NCBI RefSeq assembly: GCF_014648175.1
Contig: NZ_BMQP01000004.1
Coordinates: 248,001 to 312,000 of the forward strand
Length of the DNA: 64,000 nucleotides
Source of the DNA: Planobispora rosea
GTDB lineage: Bacteria; Actinomycetota; Actinomycetes; Streptosporangiales; Streptosporangiaceae
Direction: 5' to 3'
The number at the start of each line of letters is the position of its first letter. Within the stretch, counting starts at the first letter, position 1. The notes under the pieces were generated by a model that was not told the DNA's origin, made no database searches, and worked only from the letters and a program-made list of their open reading frames with translations. The position numbers were made by a program, and so were the translations under genes. Shown piece by piece: positions 1-7,723 of the stretch.

Positions 1-371
1 CCCTTCTCGCCGCCGGAGACCGGGGCGTCCAGCACGCGCAGTCCTCGGGCCGCGCCCTCGCGGGCGACCTTCTGCGAGGTCTGCGGGGTGATGGTGGAGA
101 AGTCGATGTAGAGCGCGCCGGGCTCGGCGTTGTCGAGGATCTCCGGGAGTACGGCCTCGACCTGCGGGTCGGCCGGGAGCATGGTGATGACGACCTCGGT
201 GCCCTTGACGGCCTCGGCGACGCTCGCCGCGCTCGCGCCTCCGGCGGCCCGGAGGCGGGCGAGGGCGTCTTCGCTGAGGTCGAAGCCGGTGACGTCGTGT
301 CCTGCCCTGACCAGGTGCCCGGCCATGGGCGAACCCATGATGCCGAGTCCGATGAATGCGATCCTGCTCAT
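1..371 (-). CDS. glxR: 2-hydroxy-3-oxopropionate (tartronate semialdehyde) reductase, N-terminal part
   Basis: Only the first 123 codons lie in the window; the gene runs off the left edge. The protein starts MSRIAFIGLGIMGSPMAGHL, a textbook N-terminal Rossmann GxGxxG NAD(P)-binding loop of the 3-hydroxyisobutyrate/tartronate semialdehyde reductase family, followed by the family-typical DAPVSGG substrate-loop motif near the cut. It would reduce tartronate semialdehyde to glycerate in the cytoplasm. Placement directly downstream of hydroxypyruvate isomerase supports GlxR over the related valine-pathway 3-hydroxyisobutyrate dehydrogenase. It is probably transcribed with hyi, although an 82-bp gap filled with tandem repeats separates them. 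Confidence 0.88.
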   Translation of the reverse strand, partial: MSRIAFIGLGIMGSPMAGHLVRAGHDVTGFDLSEDALARLRAAGGASAASVAEAVKGTEVVITMLPADPQVEAVLPEILDNAEPGALYIDFSTITPQTSQKVAREGAARGLRVLDAPVSGGEK

Positions 372-395
372 GTGCTCTCCTCGCCCGGCCTCGCG

Positions 396-449
396 CCGGG
401 TGGGTTCGGGGTCCCGGGTGGGTTCGGGGTCCCGGGTGGGTTCGGGGGT
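396..449. repeat. 18-bp tandem repeat, three copies, between hyi and glxR
   Basis: The unit ccgggtgggttcggggtc occurs at 396-413 and 414-431, with a slightly diverged third copy at 432-449. It fills most of the hyi-glxR gap. On the transcribed strand it is C-rich and does not contain the glxR ribosome site, which lies closer to the start (GGAGAGC just before 371). No function is evident; see the finding on tandem repeats at gene ends. Confidence 0.9.
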
Positions 450-453
450 GTCG

Positions 454-1245
454 TCATGCGAGCCGGTCCAGCTCCCGCAGCCAGCCGAAGTCAGGCTCGG
501 CGTCCTTGTACTCCAGGCCGATCCAGCCGTCGTAGCCGTGCTCGGCGAGCACCTTCAGCAGGCGGGGGAAGTCCAGCCCGCCGGTGCCGGGGCGGCCCCG
601 GCCGGGGGCGTCGGCGATCTGCACGTGGCCGATCCGGCCCGCGTACCCGGCGATCACCGCCTCCAGGTCCTCGCCCATCCGGGCCAGGTGGTACAGGTCG
701 CACAGGAACGCCACGTTCGGCTCCCCCACCCGGTCGATCACCTCGACCGCGGCCTTGGCGGAGACCAGCGGGTAGGACGGCGACTCGTAGGCGTTGAGCG
801 CCTCCACCAGCACCGTCGCGCCGATCCCGGCGGCGGCCCTGGCGGCGAGCGCGAGGTTCTCGGCGGCCAGCTCGTCCTGCTCGGCCGCCTCCAGGCCGTC
901 CACGCGGTTGCCGTACAGCGCGTTGAGCGCGGTGCAGCCGAGCCGGCCGGCGATGCCGACGGCGACGTCGACGTTGTCGCGGAAGCGCGCGCTGTCGGCG
1001 GGACGGGAGACCAGGCCGCGTCCGCCGGCGGCGATGTCGTCGGCGAAGTTGAGGCCGACGAGCCGTACGCCCGCGTCCTGGACGGCGCCGACGAAGGCGT
1101 CGACGTCCTTGTCGGACGGTACGGCCTCGGCGAACGGCCACCAGAACTCGACCCCGTCGAACCCGGCGGCCTTCACCGCCTCCGGCCGGCGCAGCAGCGG
1201 CAGGCCGGTGAAGAGGATCGAGGCGTTGACGTCGAACCGCGTCAT
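454..1245 (-). CDS. hyi: hydroxypyruvate isomerase
   Basis: 263 aa, the usual size for Hyi. It is a single TIM-barrel of the xylose-isomerase-like/AP-endonuclease-2 superfamily; likely metal ligands are E148, D183 (in CDLYHL), H207 and E245 (GLEYKD). It interconverts hydroxypyruvate and tartronate semialdehyde, the glyoxylate-assimilation branch fed by ureide breakdown. Its ATG overlaps the stop codon of the upstream gene by 4 bp (ATGA), so the two are translationally coupled, and glxR follows downstream. The neighbourhood (tartronate semialdehyde reductase, purine catabolic genes 10 kb away) makes Hyi much more likely than an inositol- or sugar-isomerase relative. Confidence 0.9.
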   Translation of the reverse strand: MTRFDVNASILFTGLPLLRRPEAVKAAGFDGVEFWWPFAEAVPSDKDVDAFVGAVQDAGVRLVGLNFADDIAAGGRGLVSRPADSARFRDNVDVAVGIAGRLGCTALNALYGNRVDGLEAAEQDELAAENLALAARAAAGIGATVLVEALNAYESPSYPLVSAKAAVEVIDRVGEPNVAFLCDLYHLARMGEDLEAVIAGYAGRIGHVQIADAPGRGRPGTGGLDFPRLLKVLAEHGYDGWIGLEYKDAEPDFGWLRELDRLA

Positions 1246-1718
1246 GACGTCTTCTCCCTGTCTGTGCGGGCGGCTGGTCGGGCGTCTGTGCGGGCGTCTG
1301 TGCGGGCGTCTGTGCGGGCTTCTACGCCGGCGTCCGGGTGGACGTCCATGTCCATGTAGGCCTTCCAGCTACCGGACTCGGTGATGTCGTACAGCTCGGC
1401 GTGGGAGGTGCAGGGGCGGCGCAGGAGCATCGCGAACGAGGACGTGCCGTCCGCCAGCTCGATCACGCCGAGTTCCAGCTCGGGCGGTTCGGCGGGCATC
1501 AGACGGTCGCGCAGGACGTCCATCGGGATGTCGTAGAGCTCCCCCTCGATGGCGGCCCCGCCGTGCGCCACCGGCGCCAGGCCGGGACAGCGGTCGCCCA
1601 CCGAGTAGAAGCGGTACTTGGGCGCCGTGGCGGTCTCGGCCACCAGCGGGGCGCCGTCGAGCAGGTGGTGCAGCGGACCGCCACGCATGGCGCCGCCGTT
1701 GAGGAACATCAAGGCCAT
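1242..1718 (-). CDS. gamma-glutamylcyclotransferase-like protein related to the allophanate hydrolase C-terminal domain
   Basis: 158 aa from the ATG at 1718, chosen because GGGAGGAG sits just upstream; an in-frame TTG at 1844 would put the promoter inside the coding region. The core (FLNGGAMRGG, then YRFYSVGDRCPGL and GELYDIP) has the gamma-glutamylcyclotransferase-like fold found as the C-terminal domain of allophanate hydrolase AtzF, here standing alone without the amidase domain. Its position at the head of the hyi-glxR operon suggests a role in the ureide-to-glyoxylate pathway, but the substrate is unknown. The last 30 residues are a low-complexity tail made by an in-frame 12-bp repeat (ARTD units). 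Stop overlaps hyi start by 4 bp. Confidence 0.78.
   Translation of the reverse strand: MALMFLNGGAMRGGPLHHLLDGAPLVAETATAPKYRFYSVGDRCPGLAPVAHGGAAIEGELYDIPMDVLRDRLMPAEPPELELGVIELADGTSSFAMLLRRPCTSHAELYDITESGSWKAYMDMDVHPDAGVEARTDARTDARTDARPAARTDREKTS
1282..1317. repeat. 12-bp tandem repeat inside the 3' end of the gamma-GCT-like gene
   Basis: Three identical copies of gcgtctgtgcgg (1282-1293, 1294-1305, 1306-1317), in frame, encode an Ala-Arg-Thr-Asp repeat in the C-terminal tail. A degenerate further unit lies to the left. The repeat extends the protein beyond its conserved domain. Confidence 0.9.
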
Positions 1719-1834
1719 CGCAGGCTCCTCCCGGGGTCGGATCGATCCGGTGGGGTGGGGCCCGTAGGTCTGCCGGAGGCGGCAGCGCGGTACCTCCTCG
1801 CTCCGGCTCAGGCGGAGCGTTCGGGTGTGTGACT

Positions 1835-1883
1835 CAGTACACAAGCCGCCCGGCTGCCCGGTCTAGCGGCAAGAAGTCCGAAG
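1835..1883 (-). promoter_or_regulatory. promoter/operator of the gamma-GCT-like/hyi/glxR operon, shared with the uricase operon
   Basis: Read on the minus strand: CTTCGGACTTCTTGC, then CGCTAGACC, a 17-bp spacer, then GTGTACTG. The same two blocks with the same 17-bp spacing stand before the OHCU decarboxylase gene at 14609-14657 (21 of 24 identical in the first block, 8 of 8 in the second). TRGACC could serve as -35 and TGTACT as -10; the first block would then overlap and extend upstream of the -35. Start of transcription would fall near 1829, giving a leader of about 110 nt with its own ribosome site before 1718. The rest of the gap 1884-2003 shows nothing recognisable. Confidence 0.65.
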
Positions 1884-2003
1884 CTGCCCGGGGGCGGGCG
1901 CGGCGGGTTTGTGGGTTGGCACAATCGCGCCGCGGCCACCGGGTCCGCGGCCCAGCGGGACCGCCGGATGACGGAGCCCAGCGAGACCGCCGGATGACGG
2001 AGC

Positions 2004-2678
2004 TCAGCGGGACCGCCGGATGACGACGAAGCCGTCCCAGCCCTTGGAGCCCACCGTCTGGAGCGCGGTGGCCTCCAGCCGGGCGTCGTGCGCGATGTCC
2101 GCGAGGACCCGGCGCACGCCCTGAACGCGTTCGTCGGGGCTGGCCGGGTCGGTGACGGCGCCGTTGCGGACGACGTTGTCGATGACGATCACGCTTCCCG
2201 GCTGGGTCAGTTCGAGGGACGCCGCCAGGTAGGCGGGGTTTCCGGGCTTGTCGGCGTCGATGAAGACGAAGTCGTACGGCTCGCCTCCCTCCTCGATGAG
2301 CCGCCGCGCCGAGTCCGCGGCCGGTCCGACGATGACGTCCACCCGGTCCGCCACCCCCGCGCGCCTCAGGTTCTCCCGGGCGATCCCGGCGTTGCGCTCC
2401 TCCAGTTCCAGGGAGGTGACGTGGCCCCCGTCCCCGACGGCACGGGCCAGCCAGACGGTGCTGTAACCCGCCAGGGTGCCGAACTCCAGGACGCGGGCGG
2501 CACCGGCGATCCGGCACAGCATCGCCAGGAGTTTCCCCTGGTTCGGGGCGACCTCCGCCTGCGGCATGGTGGTCAGCCCGCCGCTCTCGCGGGCCTCCCT
2601 GAGCGCCCGGTCCTCGGGCACGAGGGTGTCGGCGAAGTAGGCGTCGACCTCTCGCCACGCCTCATCGGACTGGTACAT
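2004..2678 (-). CDS. class I SAM-dependent O-methyltransferase (catechol/caffeoyl-CoA OMT type)
   Basis: 224 aa, typical for the metal-dependent Methyltransf_3 (CCoAOMT-like) family. SAM-binding motif I is VLEFGTLAGYSTVWLA (about 63-78), the acidic motif is ELEE (91-94), and metal ligands are D141 and D143 (FIDADK) with D167-N168. It should methylate a hydroxyl of a catechol-like or similar small molecule in the cytoplasm; the acceptor cannot be told from sequence. It lies downstream of the Fsr-like exporter on the same strand but is separated from it by a strong hairpin, so it may be transcribed on its own; GAGGAG precedes the ATG. Confidence 0.85.
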   Translation of the reverse strand: MYQSDEAWREVDAYFADTLVPEDRALREARESGGLTTMPQAEVAPNQGKLLAMLCRIAGAARVLEFGTLAGYSTVWLARAVGDGGHVTSLELEERNAGIARENLRRAGVADRVDVIVGPAADSARRLIEEGGEPYDFVFIDADKPGNPAYLAASLELTQPGSVIVIDNVVRNGAVTDPASPDERVQGVRRVLADIAHDARLEATALQTVGSKGWDGFVVIRRSR

Positions 2679-2704
2679 CGTCTCCTCCTCGGATCGGCGG
2701 ACGC

Positions 2705-2743
2705 ATCTCCTGGCGGACGACCGGGCCGGTTCCGCCAGGAGAT
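2705..2743 (-). terminator. hairpin terminator after the MFS exporter gene
   Basis: A perfect 13-bp inverted repeat (2705-2717 with 2731-2743, arms ATCTCCTGGCGGA and its complement) and a 13-nt loop. It begins at the last base of the exporter stop codon. No T-run follows, which is common for actinomycete terminators. Confidence 0.7.
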
Positions 2744-3897
2744 CATCCCTCCCCCGCCGCGGCGGGTTCGCGCAGGGTCCGCGCCAGCAGCCAGCCCAGG
2801 GCGGGCATCGCGATCAGCGGCGTGAGGGCCGTCCGCAGGGAGGTGGCGTCGGCGACGGCGCCGATGAGCGGACCGGCCAGGCCGCCGACGCTGACGGTCA
2901 GGCCGAGGGTGACGCCGCCGGCGGTGCCGACGCGGGCCGGGAGGTAGTCCTGGGCGAGGGTGACCTGCAGGGAGAACGGGACGGAGAGGCCGATGGAGGT
3001 CAGTCCCGCGAACAGATAGATCGCCGGGCCCGGGACGAGCACGACTCCCGCGACGGCGGCGACGCTGACCAGGTACGACACGCGTACCACCCTGACCCTG
3101 TCCCACCGGCCGGCCAGGCTGCCGCCCAGCACGGTGCCCACCGCGCCGCCCAGGTACAGCACGAACAGCGCCGCGGCGCCCGCCGTCGTGCCTGCGCCCG
3201 TGCGCGCGGACGCGTACGACGCGATGAACGTGCTCAGGCCGACGAACACGATGGAGCGGCACACCACGACCAGCGAGAGCCGTACGAACGAGGCCACGTC
3301 GTCGCGTCCGGCCGCCCGTGGCACGCCGCCGGCGGCCGGACGTGCCGATGCGCCCAGCGCGCGCGTGACGGGCAGGTACAGCACGGCGCCGACCAGTGCC
3401 GGTACCGCCAGCAACGGCGTGAGCCGCAACCCGCCGGTGGCGACGACGGCGGCGACCAGGAGCGGCGCGGCGGCGAAACCGAGGTTGCCGCCGAGGGAGA
3501 ACCAGCCCATCGCCGTGTGGCCGCCGCCGCCGGCGGCGATCCGCGCCACGCGGGCGGACTCGGGGTGGTAGGCGGCGATCCCGATCCCGGACACGGCCGC
3601 CAGCGCCAGCGTCAGCGCGTAGGAGTCGCCGAGGCCGCTCAGCGCGATCCCCAGCCCGGCGAGGAGCGTGCTGACGGGCAGCAGCCAGGGCAGCGCCCAC
3701 CGGTCCGTCAGCGCACCGAACAACGGTTGCGCCACCGACGACAGCGACGACGCGGCGAGCACGACCCCCGAGGCCGCGGCGTAGGTGTAGGCGCGCTCGG
3801 CCACCAGGAAGGGGACGAGCGCCGCCACGGCACCCTGGTAGACGTCCACGCAGGCGTGTCCGGCCGACAGCATCATGATCGTCTTGTTCTTCGGCAC
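2743..3897 (-). CDS. MFS transporter, fosmidomycin-resistance (Fsr) type
   Basis: 384 aa with about 12 hydrophobic segments. The N-terminal stretch CVDVYQGAVAALVPFL followed by LFGALTDR (MFS motif A region) is characteristic of the Fsr branch of the major facilitator superfamily. It would export a small compound across the membrane; the substrate is unknown and fosmidomycin is only the family namesake. The GTG at 3897 is chosen because it begins the conserved region 54 bp from the divergent AraC-type gene; an in-frame GTG at 3921 is possible but would leave only 30 bp for two promoters. The divergent regulator at 3952 probably controls it. Confidence 0.82.
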   Translation of the reverse strand: MPKNKTIMMLSAGHACVDVYQGAVAALVPFLVAERAYTYAAASGVVLAASSLSSVAQPLFGALTDRWALPWLLPVSTLLAGLGIALSGLGDSYALTLALAAVSGIGIAAYHPESARVARIAAGGGGHTAMGWFSLGGNLGFAAAPLLVAAVVATGGLRLTPLLAVPALVGAVLYLPVTRALGASARPAAGGVPRAAGRDDVASFVRLSLVVVCRSIVFVGLSTFIASYASARTGAGTTAGAAALFVLYLGGAVGTVLGGSLAGRWDRVRVVRVSYLVSVAAVAGVVLVPGPAIYLFAGLTSIGLSVPFSLQVTLAQDYLPARVGTAGGVTLGLTVSVGGLAGPLIGAVADATSLRTALTPLIAMPALGWLLARTLREPAAAGEG

Positions 3898-3951
3898 AGC
3901 GGCATACTCACCGCTCGGCACCGTGTCGTGCTTCCAATAAACTGCCGATCG

Positions 3952-4770
3952 ATGACGGAGATCCGCCACCGGCCGCTCGCGCCGACCCGCGCCCAGCAGC
4001 TGGCGTCCGGAGCCGTCATCGGCGCCCACCGCCACGACGACCACCAGATCGTCTACGCCGCCCGGGGCGTGCTGGCCGTCACGACGGGCGCGGGGACGTG
4101 GGTCGCGCCGGCCACCCGGGCCGTCTGGGTCCCGGCCGGGACCGTCCACGCCCACCAGGCCCACGGCGAGCTCGAACTGCACCTGGTCGGCCTGCCCTCG
4201 GCCGACAACCCGCTCGGCCTGCGCGAGCCGGCCGTACTGAGCGTCGCGCCGCTGCTGCGGGAGCTGATCCTGGCCTACACGCGCGCCCCGCACGACGACG
4301 GCCCGGAGCGCGGGCGGCTCCGGGCGGTCCTGCTCGATCAGTTGCGCGCCTCGCCCCAGCAGCCCCTGCACCTGCCCGCCCCCACCGACCCCCGGCTGCG
4401 GGCGCTGTGCGCGATCGTGCGCGCCGATCCCGCCGACGACCGCACTCTGGCCGCCCTCGGCGCACAGGTCGGCGCGAGCGAGCGGACGCTGTCGCGGCTC
4501 TTCAAGGCCGATCTCGGCATGACCTTCCCGCAGTGGCGGACCCAGCTCCGGCTCCACCGGGCCCTGGTCCTGCTGGCCGACGACGTCCCGGTGACCGCCG
4601 TGGCGCACCTGTGCGGATGGTCGTCCGCCAGCGCGTTCATCGACGTCTTCCGCCGCGCCTTCGGACAGACCCCGGGAACCTTCGGACAGACCCCGGGAAC
4701 CTCCGGGCACGCCCCGGGAACGCGGCGGCGTCAGACGCGGACCTCCGGACGGCCCTCGCGGGCGTCGTAG
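3952..4770 (+). CDS. AraC-family transcriptional regulator with cupin sensor domain
   Basis: 272 aa. Residues about 10-90 form an AraC-type cupin (GAHRHDDHQIVYAARG, then WVPAGTVH), and residues about 150-235 hold two helix-turn-helix motifs (LAALGAQVGASERTLSRLF; VTAVAHLCGWSSASAFIDVFRRAFGQ split across the second). It is the divergent neighbour of the Fsr-like exporter and most likely regulates it in response to the exported compound. Beyond the second helix-turn-helix the C-terminus is extended by a 21-bp tandem repeat. Its last 40 bp overlap the 3' end of the convergent xdhC gene. TAAACT lies 8 nt before the ATG with no clear ribosome site, so the message may be leaderless. Confidence 0.87.
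   Translation: MTEIRHRPLAPTRAQQLASGAVIGAHRHDDHQIVYAARGVLAVTTGAGTWVAPATRAVWVPAGTVHAHQAHGELELHLVGLPSADNPLGLREPAVLSVAPLLRELILAYTRAPHDDGPERGRLRAVLLDQLRASPQQPLHLPAPTDPRLRALCAIVRADPADDRTLAALGAQVGASERTLSRLFKADLGMTFPQWRTQLRLHRALVLLADDVPVTAVAHLCGWSSASAFIDVFRRAFGQTPGTFGQTPGTSGHAPGTRRRQTRTSGRPSRAS
4660..4722. repeat. 21-bp tandem repeat at the 3' end of the AraC-type gene
   Basis: Two identical copies (4660-4680, 4681-4701) and one diverged copy (4702-4722). In frame it encodes a seven-residue unit FGQTPGT. The first unit is the normal end of the AraC fold (FRRAFGQTPG), so the fold's last turn has been duplicated. Confidence 0.9.
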
Positions 4771-5921
4771 GCGGCGTCTCCGGGGACGCCCTGGCGGGGA
4801 AGCCGTCCGGGCACGGCCCGGCCCGCGGGGTGGATGGGACCGGCGGTCCGTGTGAGGGGCAGGCCGCTCCCGCCGCGGCGCAGGGCGACGAACTCCGCGG
4901 CGATGGACAGGGCGGTCTCCTCCGGGGTGCGCGCGCCCAGGTCGAGGCCGATGGGCGAGCGCAGCCGCGACAGCTCCGCCTCGCCCAGCCCGGCCGCGCG
5001 CAGGCGGGCCATGCGGTCGGCGTGGGTACGGCGGGAGCCCATCGCCCCCACGTAGGCGACCGGGAGCCGGAGGGCGGCCTCCAGCAGCGGCACGTCGAAC
5101 TTGGCGTCGTGGGTGAGCACGCAGACCACGGTCCGGGAGTCCACCCGGGTGCGGGCGAGGTAGCGGTGCGGCCAGTCGACGACGACCTCGTGGGCCTCGG
5201 GGAAACGGCGCGGGGTGGCGAAGACGGGCCGGGCGTCGCAGACGGTGACGTGGTAGCCGAGGAAGCGGCCGGCGCGGGTGAGCGCGGCGGCGAAGTCGAT
5301 GGCGCCGAAGACGAGCAGGCGGGGCGGGGGCGCGTAGGTCTCGGCGAAGACGGCGATCTCCTGCTCGCCGCAGCCGAGGGTGCGCGTGCCGGTGAGCCCG
5401 GCGTCGAGCATGGCCCGCGCCTCGGGCGCGACGACAGCGGTCACGGATCCGCGGGACAGACCGGGGAGGTCGCCGAGGACCCGGTCCTCGAAGACCGCGA
5501 GAACACCGGTGGCCGGGCCGGTGCCGTCGAGGGCTCGGACGATCGCGACGGGTTCGCCCCGCCGTACCGCCTCCAGGGCTGCGGCGAGCACAGGGGCGGC
5601 GGGCGAGCCGGACGGAACCGGCCAGACGAGCACCTCGATGGTCCCGCCGCAGGTCAGGCCCACGGCGAAGGCGTCGTCGTCGGAGTAGCCGAAGGTGCGC
5701 CGGACCGGTTCCCCGGTCCGGATCGCCTCCCGGCACAGCTCGTAGACGGCCCCTTCGACGCACCCGCCGGAGACGCTGCCGGCGGCCTCTCCCTCGTCGT
5801 TCACCGCGAGCGCGGCCCCGGGCTGCCGGGGGGCGCTCCCCCCGGTCCCGATCACGGAGGCGACCGCGAACGCGCGCCCCTCATCGAGCCAGCCGAGCAG
5901 GTCGCCGGCGAGTTCACGCAT
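4731..5921 (-). CDS. xdhC: XdhC/CoxI-family molybdenum cofactor maturation factor
   Basis: 396 aa. The N-terminal XdhC_CoxI domain shows ATVIGTGGSAPRQPGA-like and SVSGGCVEGAVYE motifs (about 20-60); the C-terminal half is a Rossmann XdhC_C domain (LLVFGAIDFAAALTRAGRFLGYHV, here split about 205-230, and YVGAMGSRRT). XdhC binds molybdopterin cytosine/molybdenum cofactor, promotes its sulfuration and inserts it into xanthine dehydrogenase. It is the distal member of the xanthine dehydrogenase group, beyond the permease. The final 50 residues are basic and low in complexity and overlap the convergent AraC-type gene. Confidence 0.9.
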   Translation of the reverse strand: MRELAGDLLGWLDEGRAFAVASVIGTGGSAPRQPGAALAVNDEGEAAGSVSGGCVEGAVYELCREAIRTGEPVRRTFGYSDDDAFAVGLTCGGTIEVLVWPVPSGSPAAPVLAAALEAVRRGEPVAIVRALDGTGPATGVLAVFEDRVLGDLPGLSRGSVTAVVAPEARAMLDAGLTGTRTLGCGEQEIAVFAETYAPPPRLLVFGAIDFAAALTRAGRFLGYHVTVCDARPVFATPRRFPEAHEVVVDWPHRYLARTRVDSRTVVCVLTHDAKFDVPLLEAALRLPVAYVGAMGSRRTHADRMARLRAAGLGEAELSRLRSPIGLDLGARTPEETALSIAAEFVALRRGGSGLPLTRTAGPIHPAGRAVPGRLPRQGVPGDAAYDAREGRPEVRV

Positions 5922-5977
5922 GGAAGGAACCTCCGTCTGTCGCGGGAGCGGGCACTCACCTCACGGGGACGGGCGCA

Positions 5978-6015
5978 CCCCGTACGGCGGCGGCCGTCGG
6001 CGCCGCCGTACGGGG
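5978..6015 (-). terminator. 15-bp perfect hairpin between permease and xdhC
   Basis: Arms CCCCGTACGGCGGCG (5978-5992) and its exact complement (6001-6015), loop of 8 nt. It follows the permease stop codon (6043) on the minus strand. No T-run. It could end the permease transcript or attenuate expression of xdhC. Confidence 0.65.
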
Positions 6016-6042
6016 ATCGGCCCCGGGAGGCCGGCGACTCGG

Positions 6043-7491
6043 TCAGCCGAGGAGCTGCTCGATCGCGCCGATGCCGAAGTAGCCGACGAAGATCGCGCTG
6101 ATCACCCAGAGGAGCCAGTGGATCTGGTCGAACCGGCCGCGGGCGGCCTTGATCACGGTGTAGGCGATGACGCCGGCGCCGACCCCGTTGGTGATGGAGT
6201 AGGTGAAGGGCATCAGCGCGATGGTCAGAAAGGCCGGGATGGCCAGGTCGATCTCGTCCCATTCGATCTTGCGGGCGGCGGTCATCATCAGGGCGCCGAC
6301 CAGGACCAGGGCGGGGGCCGCGGCCTGGGCGGGCACGACGGCCGCCAGCGGGGTCAGGAACATCGCCCCGGCGAAGAGCGCGCCGGTCACCAGGCTGGCG
6401 AGGCCGGTGCGAGCGCCCTCCCCGACTCCGGCGGCCGACTCGACCACGATGGTGTTGGCGGAACCGCCGGTGGCGCCGCCGATGATGGCGCCGAAGCCGT
6501 CGATCGTCAGGATCTTGCCGACGCCCCGGATCCGGCCCTGCCCGTCGGTCAGCCCGGCCTCCTCGCCGACGCCGAGGATGGTCCCCATCGCGTCGAAGAA
6601 GCCGGACAGCACCAGGGTGAACAGCACCACCGTGGCGGTGAGCACGCCCGCCGCGCCGAAGCCGCCGAACAGGTCCACGTCGAACAGCAGGCTGAAGTCC
6701 GGGGTGGAGACGATCTTCTCGGGGATCTCCGGCGTGACCACGCCGGGCCACTTCACCCCGTCCACCAGCGCGTTGATCACGATGGCCAGCACGGTGGCGG
6801 CCACGATCCCGATCAGGATCGCGCCGGGGATCCGCCGTACGAACAGGGCGAACATCAGCAGCAGGCCGGCGCAGAAGACCACGATGGGCCAGCCGGACAG
6901 CCGCCCGCCGGTGCCGAGGGTCACCACGGTGCCCTCGCCCCGGCCGACGAACCCGGCGTCCACCAGGCCGATGAGCGCGATGAACATGCCGATGCCGACG
7001 CCGATGGCGTGCTTGAGCGGGGTGGGGATGGCGTCCATGATGAGCTGCCGGATGCCGGTGAGCGCGAAGAGCACGATCACCGCGCCCTCCAGGACGACCA
7101 GGCCCATGGCCTGGTTCCACGTCATGTGCGGGGCGGCTTGGAAGGCCACCACGGGGGCGATGCCGAGGCCGGAGGCGAGGGCGAAGGGGGCGTTGCCCAC
7201 CAGGCCCATCAGGATCGTGGTGATCGCCGCGGAGAGCGCGACCGCTGTGGTGAGCTGGGGGACGGTCATCGTGGCGCCGGTCACGTCCTCGGCGCCGCTG
7301 AGGATGATGGGAATGAGCAGGATGATGTAGGCAACGGCCACGAATGTGGTGATGCCGCCACGAACCTCCCTGGCGACCGTCGTTCCCCGCCCGGTGAGGT
7401 CGAAGAAGCGGTCGATCCAGGTCCGGGAGGCCCCGGAGGCGCCGGGCGCCTCGGGACCCTCGCCGGAGGGCCGGGTCTGCAGCTGGGTCAT
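6043..7491 (-). CDS. NCS2-family purine permease, AzgA/PbuG-like (guanine/hypoxanthine/xanthine)
   Basis: 482 aa from the ATG at 7491, preceded by GGGAGGG. Family marks are GGITTFVAVAYIILLIP near residue 45, the proline-rich FDAMGTILG segment and SANTIVVESAAGVGEGARTG, with 12-13 membrane segments. It belongs to the COG2252 (AzgA/PbuG) branch, which imports hypoxanthine, guanine or adenine with protons. Location between xanthine dehydrogenase and XdhC indicates that it feeds the purine catabolic pathway encoded here. The substrate among purines is not determined by the sequence. Confidence 0.87.
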   Translation of the reverse strand: MTQLQTRPSGEGPEAPGASGASRTWIDRFFDLTGRGTTVAREVRGGITTFVAVAYIILLIPIILSGAEDVTGATMTVPQLTTAVALSAAITTILMGLVGNAPFALASGLGIAPVVAFQAAPHMTWNQAMGLVVLEGAVIVLFALTGIRQLIMDAIPTPLKHAIGVGIGMFIALIGLVDAGFVGRGEGTVVTLGTGGRLSGWPIVVFCAGLLLMFALFVRRIPGAILIGIVAATVLAIVINALVDGVKWPGVVTPEIPEKIVSTPDFSLLFDVDLFGGFGAAGVLTATVVLFTLVLSGFFDAMGTILGVGEEAGLTDGQGRIRGVGKILTIDGFGAIIGGATGGSANTIVVESAAGVGEGARTGLASLVTGALFAGAMFLTPLAAVVPAQAAAPALVLVGALMMTAARKIEWDEIDLAIPAFLTIALMPFTYSITNGVGAGVIAYTVIKAARGRFDQIHWLLWVISAIFVGYFGIGAIEQLLG

Positions 7492-7529
7492 GGTCGGGCC
7501 CTCCCAAGGGCGTAGTCGACCCACGGAGG

Positions 7530-7553
7530 GGCCCCGGTGGCCGGACCGGGGCC
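7530..7553 (-). promoter_or_regulatory. hairpin in the permease leader
   Basis: Perfect 9-bp stem (GGCCCCGGT, 7530-7538, with 7545-7553) and 6-nt loop, about 40 nt before the permease start. The rest of the 232-bp gap to the xanthine dehydrogenase gene holds an A/T-richer stretch at 7650-7700 with a possible -10 (TATGCT on the minus strand), so the permease may have its own promoter and a structured leader. No known purine riboswitch core was seen. Confidence 0.4.
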
Positions 7554-7723
7554 GTCCGCATGGTTCGAGGGGGGTGCGGTTGTGGGGTCTCTCCCGTTCA
7601 CCCACGGGGGGTGGGGGTGTCGTGACGGCGAAAGGTCACCGGCACCCCGCAAAACGCCCGCGAATCAGCATAAATCCTGATAAAGAGTGCGTTTTCGGTA
7701 CGGATGAGGGCTGCCCCTGTTGG

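Noticed and set aside
396-449. Possible CRISPR-like array
   Set aside because: Units are directly adjacent with no spacers and no cas genes occur; it is a simple tandem repeat.
2004-4770. Biosynthetic cluster around the O-methyltransferase, exporter and AraC-type regulator
   Set aside because: No scaffold synthase (PKS, NRPS, terpene cyclase) or other tailoring enzyme is nearby; the three genes alone do not support it.
2743-5763. A very long minus-strand frame running through the Fsr-like exporter, antisense to the AraC-type gene and into xdhC
   Set aside because: Only the 2743-3897 part has membrane segments and family motifs; the rest is an Arg/Gly/Pro-rich antisense translation typical of high-GC DNA.
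7492-7723. Purine or xanthine riboswitch before the permease
   Set aside because: There is a GC hairpin, but none of the conserved loop sequences of known purine-sensing RNAs.
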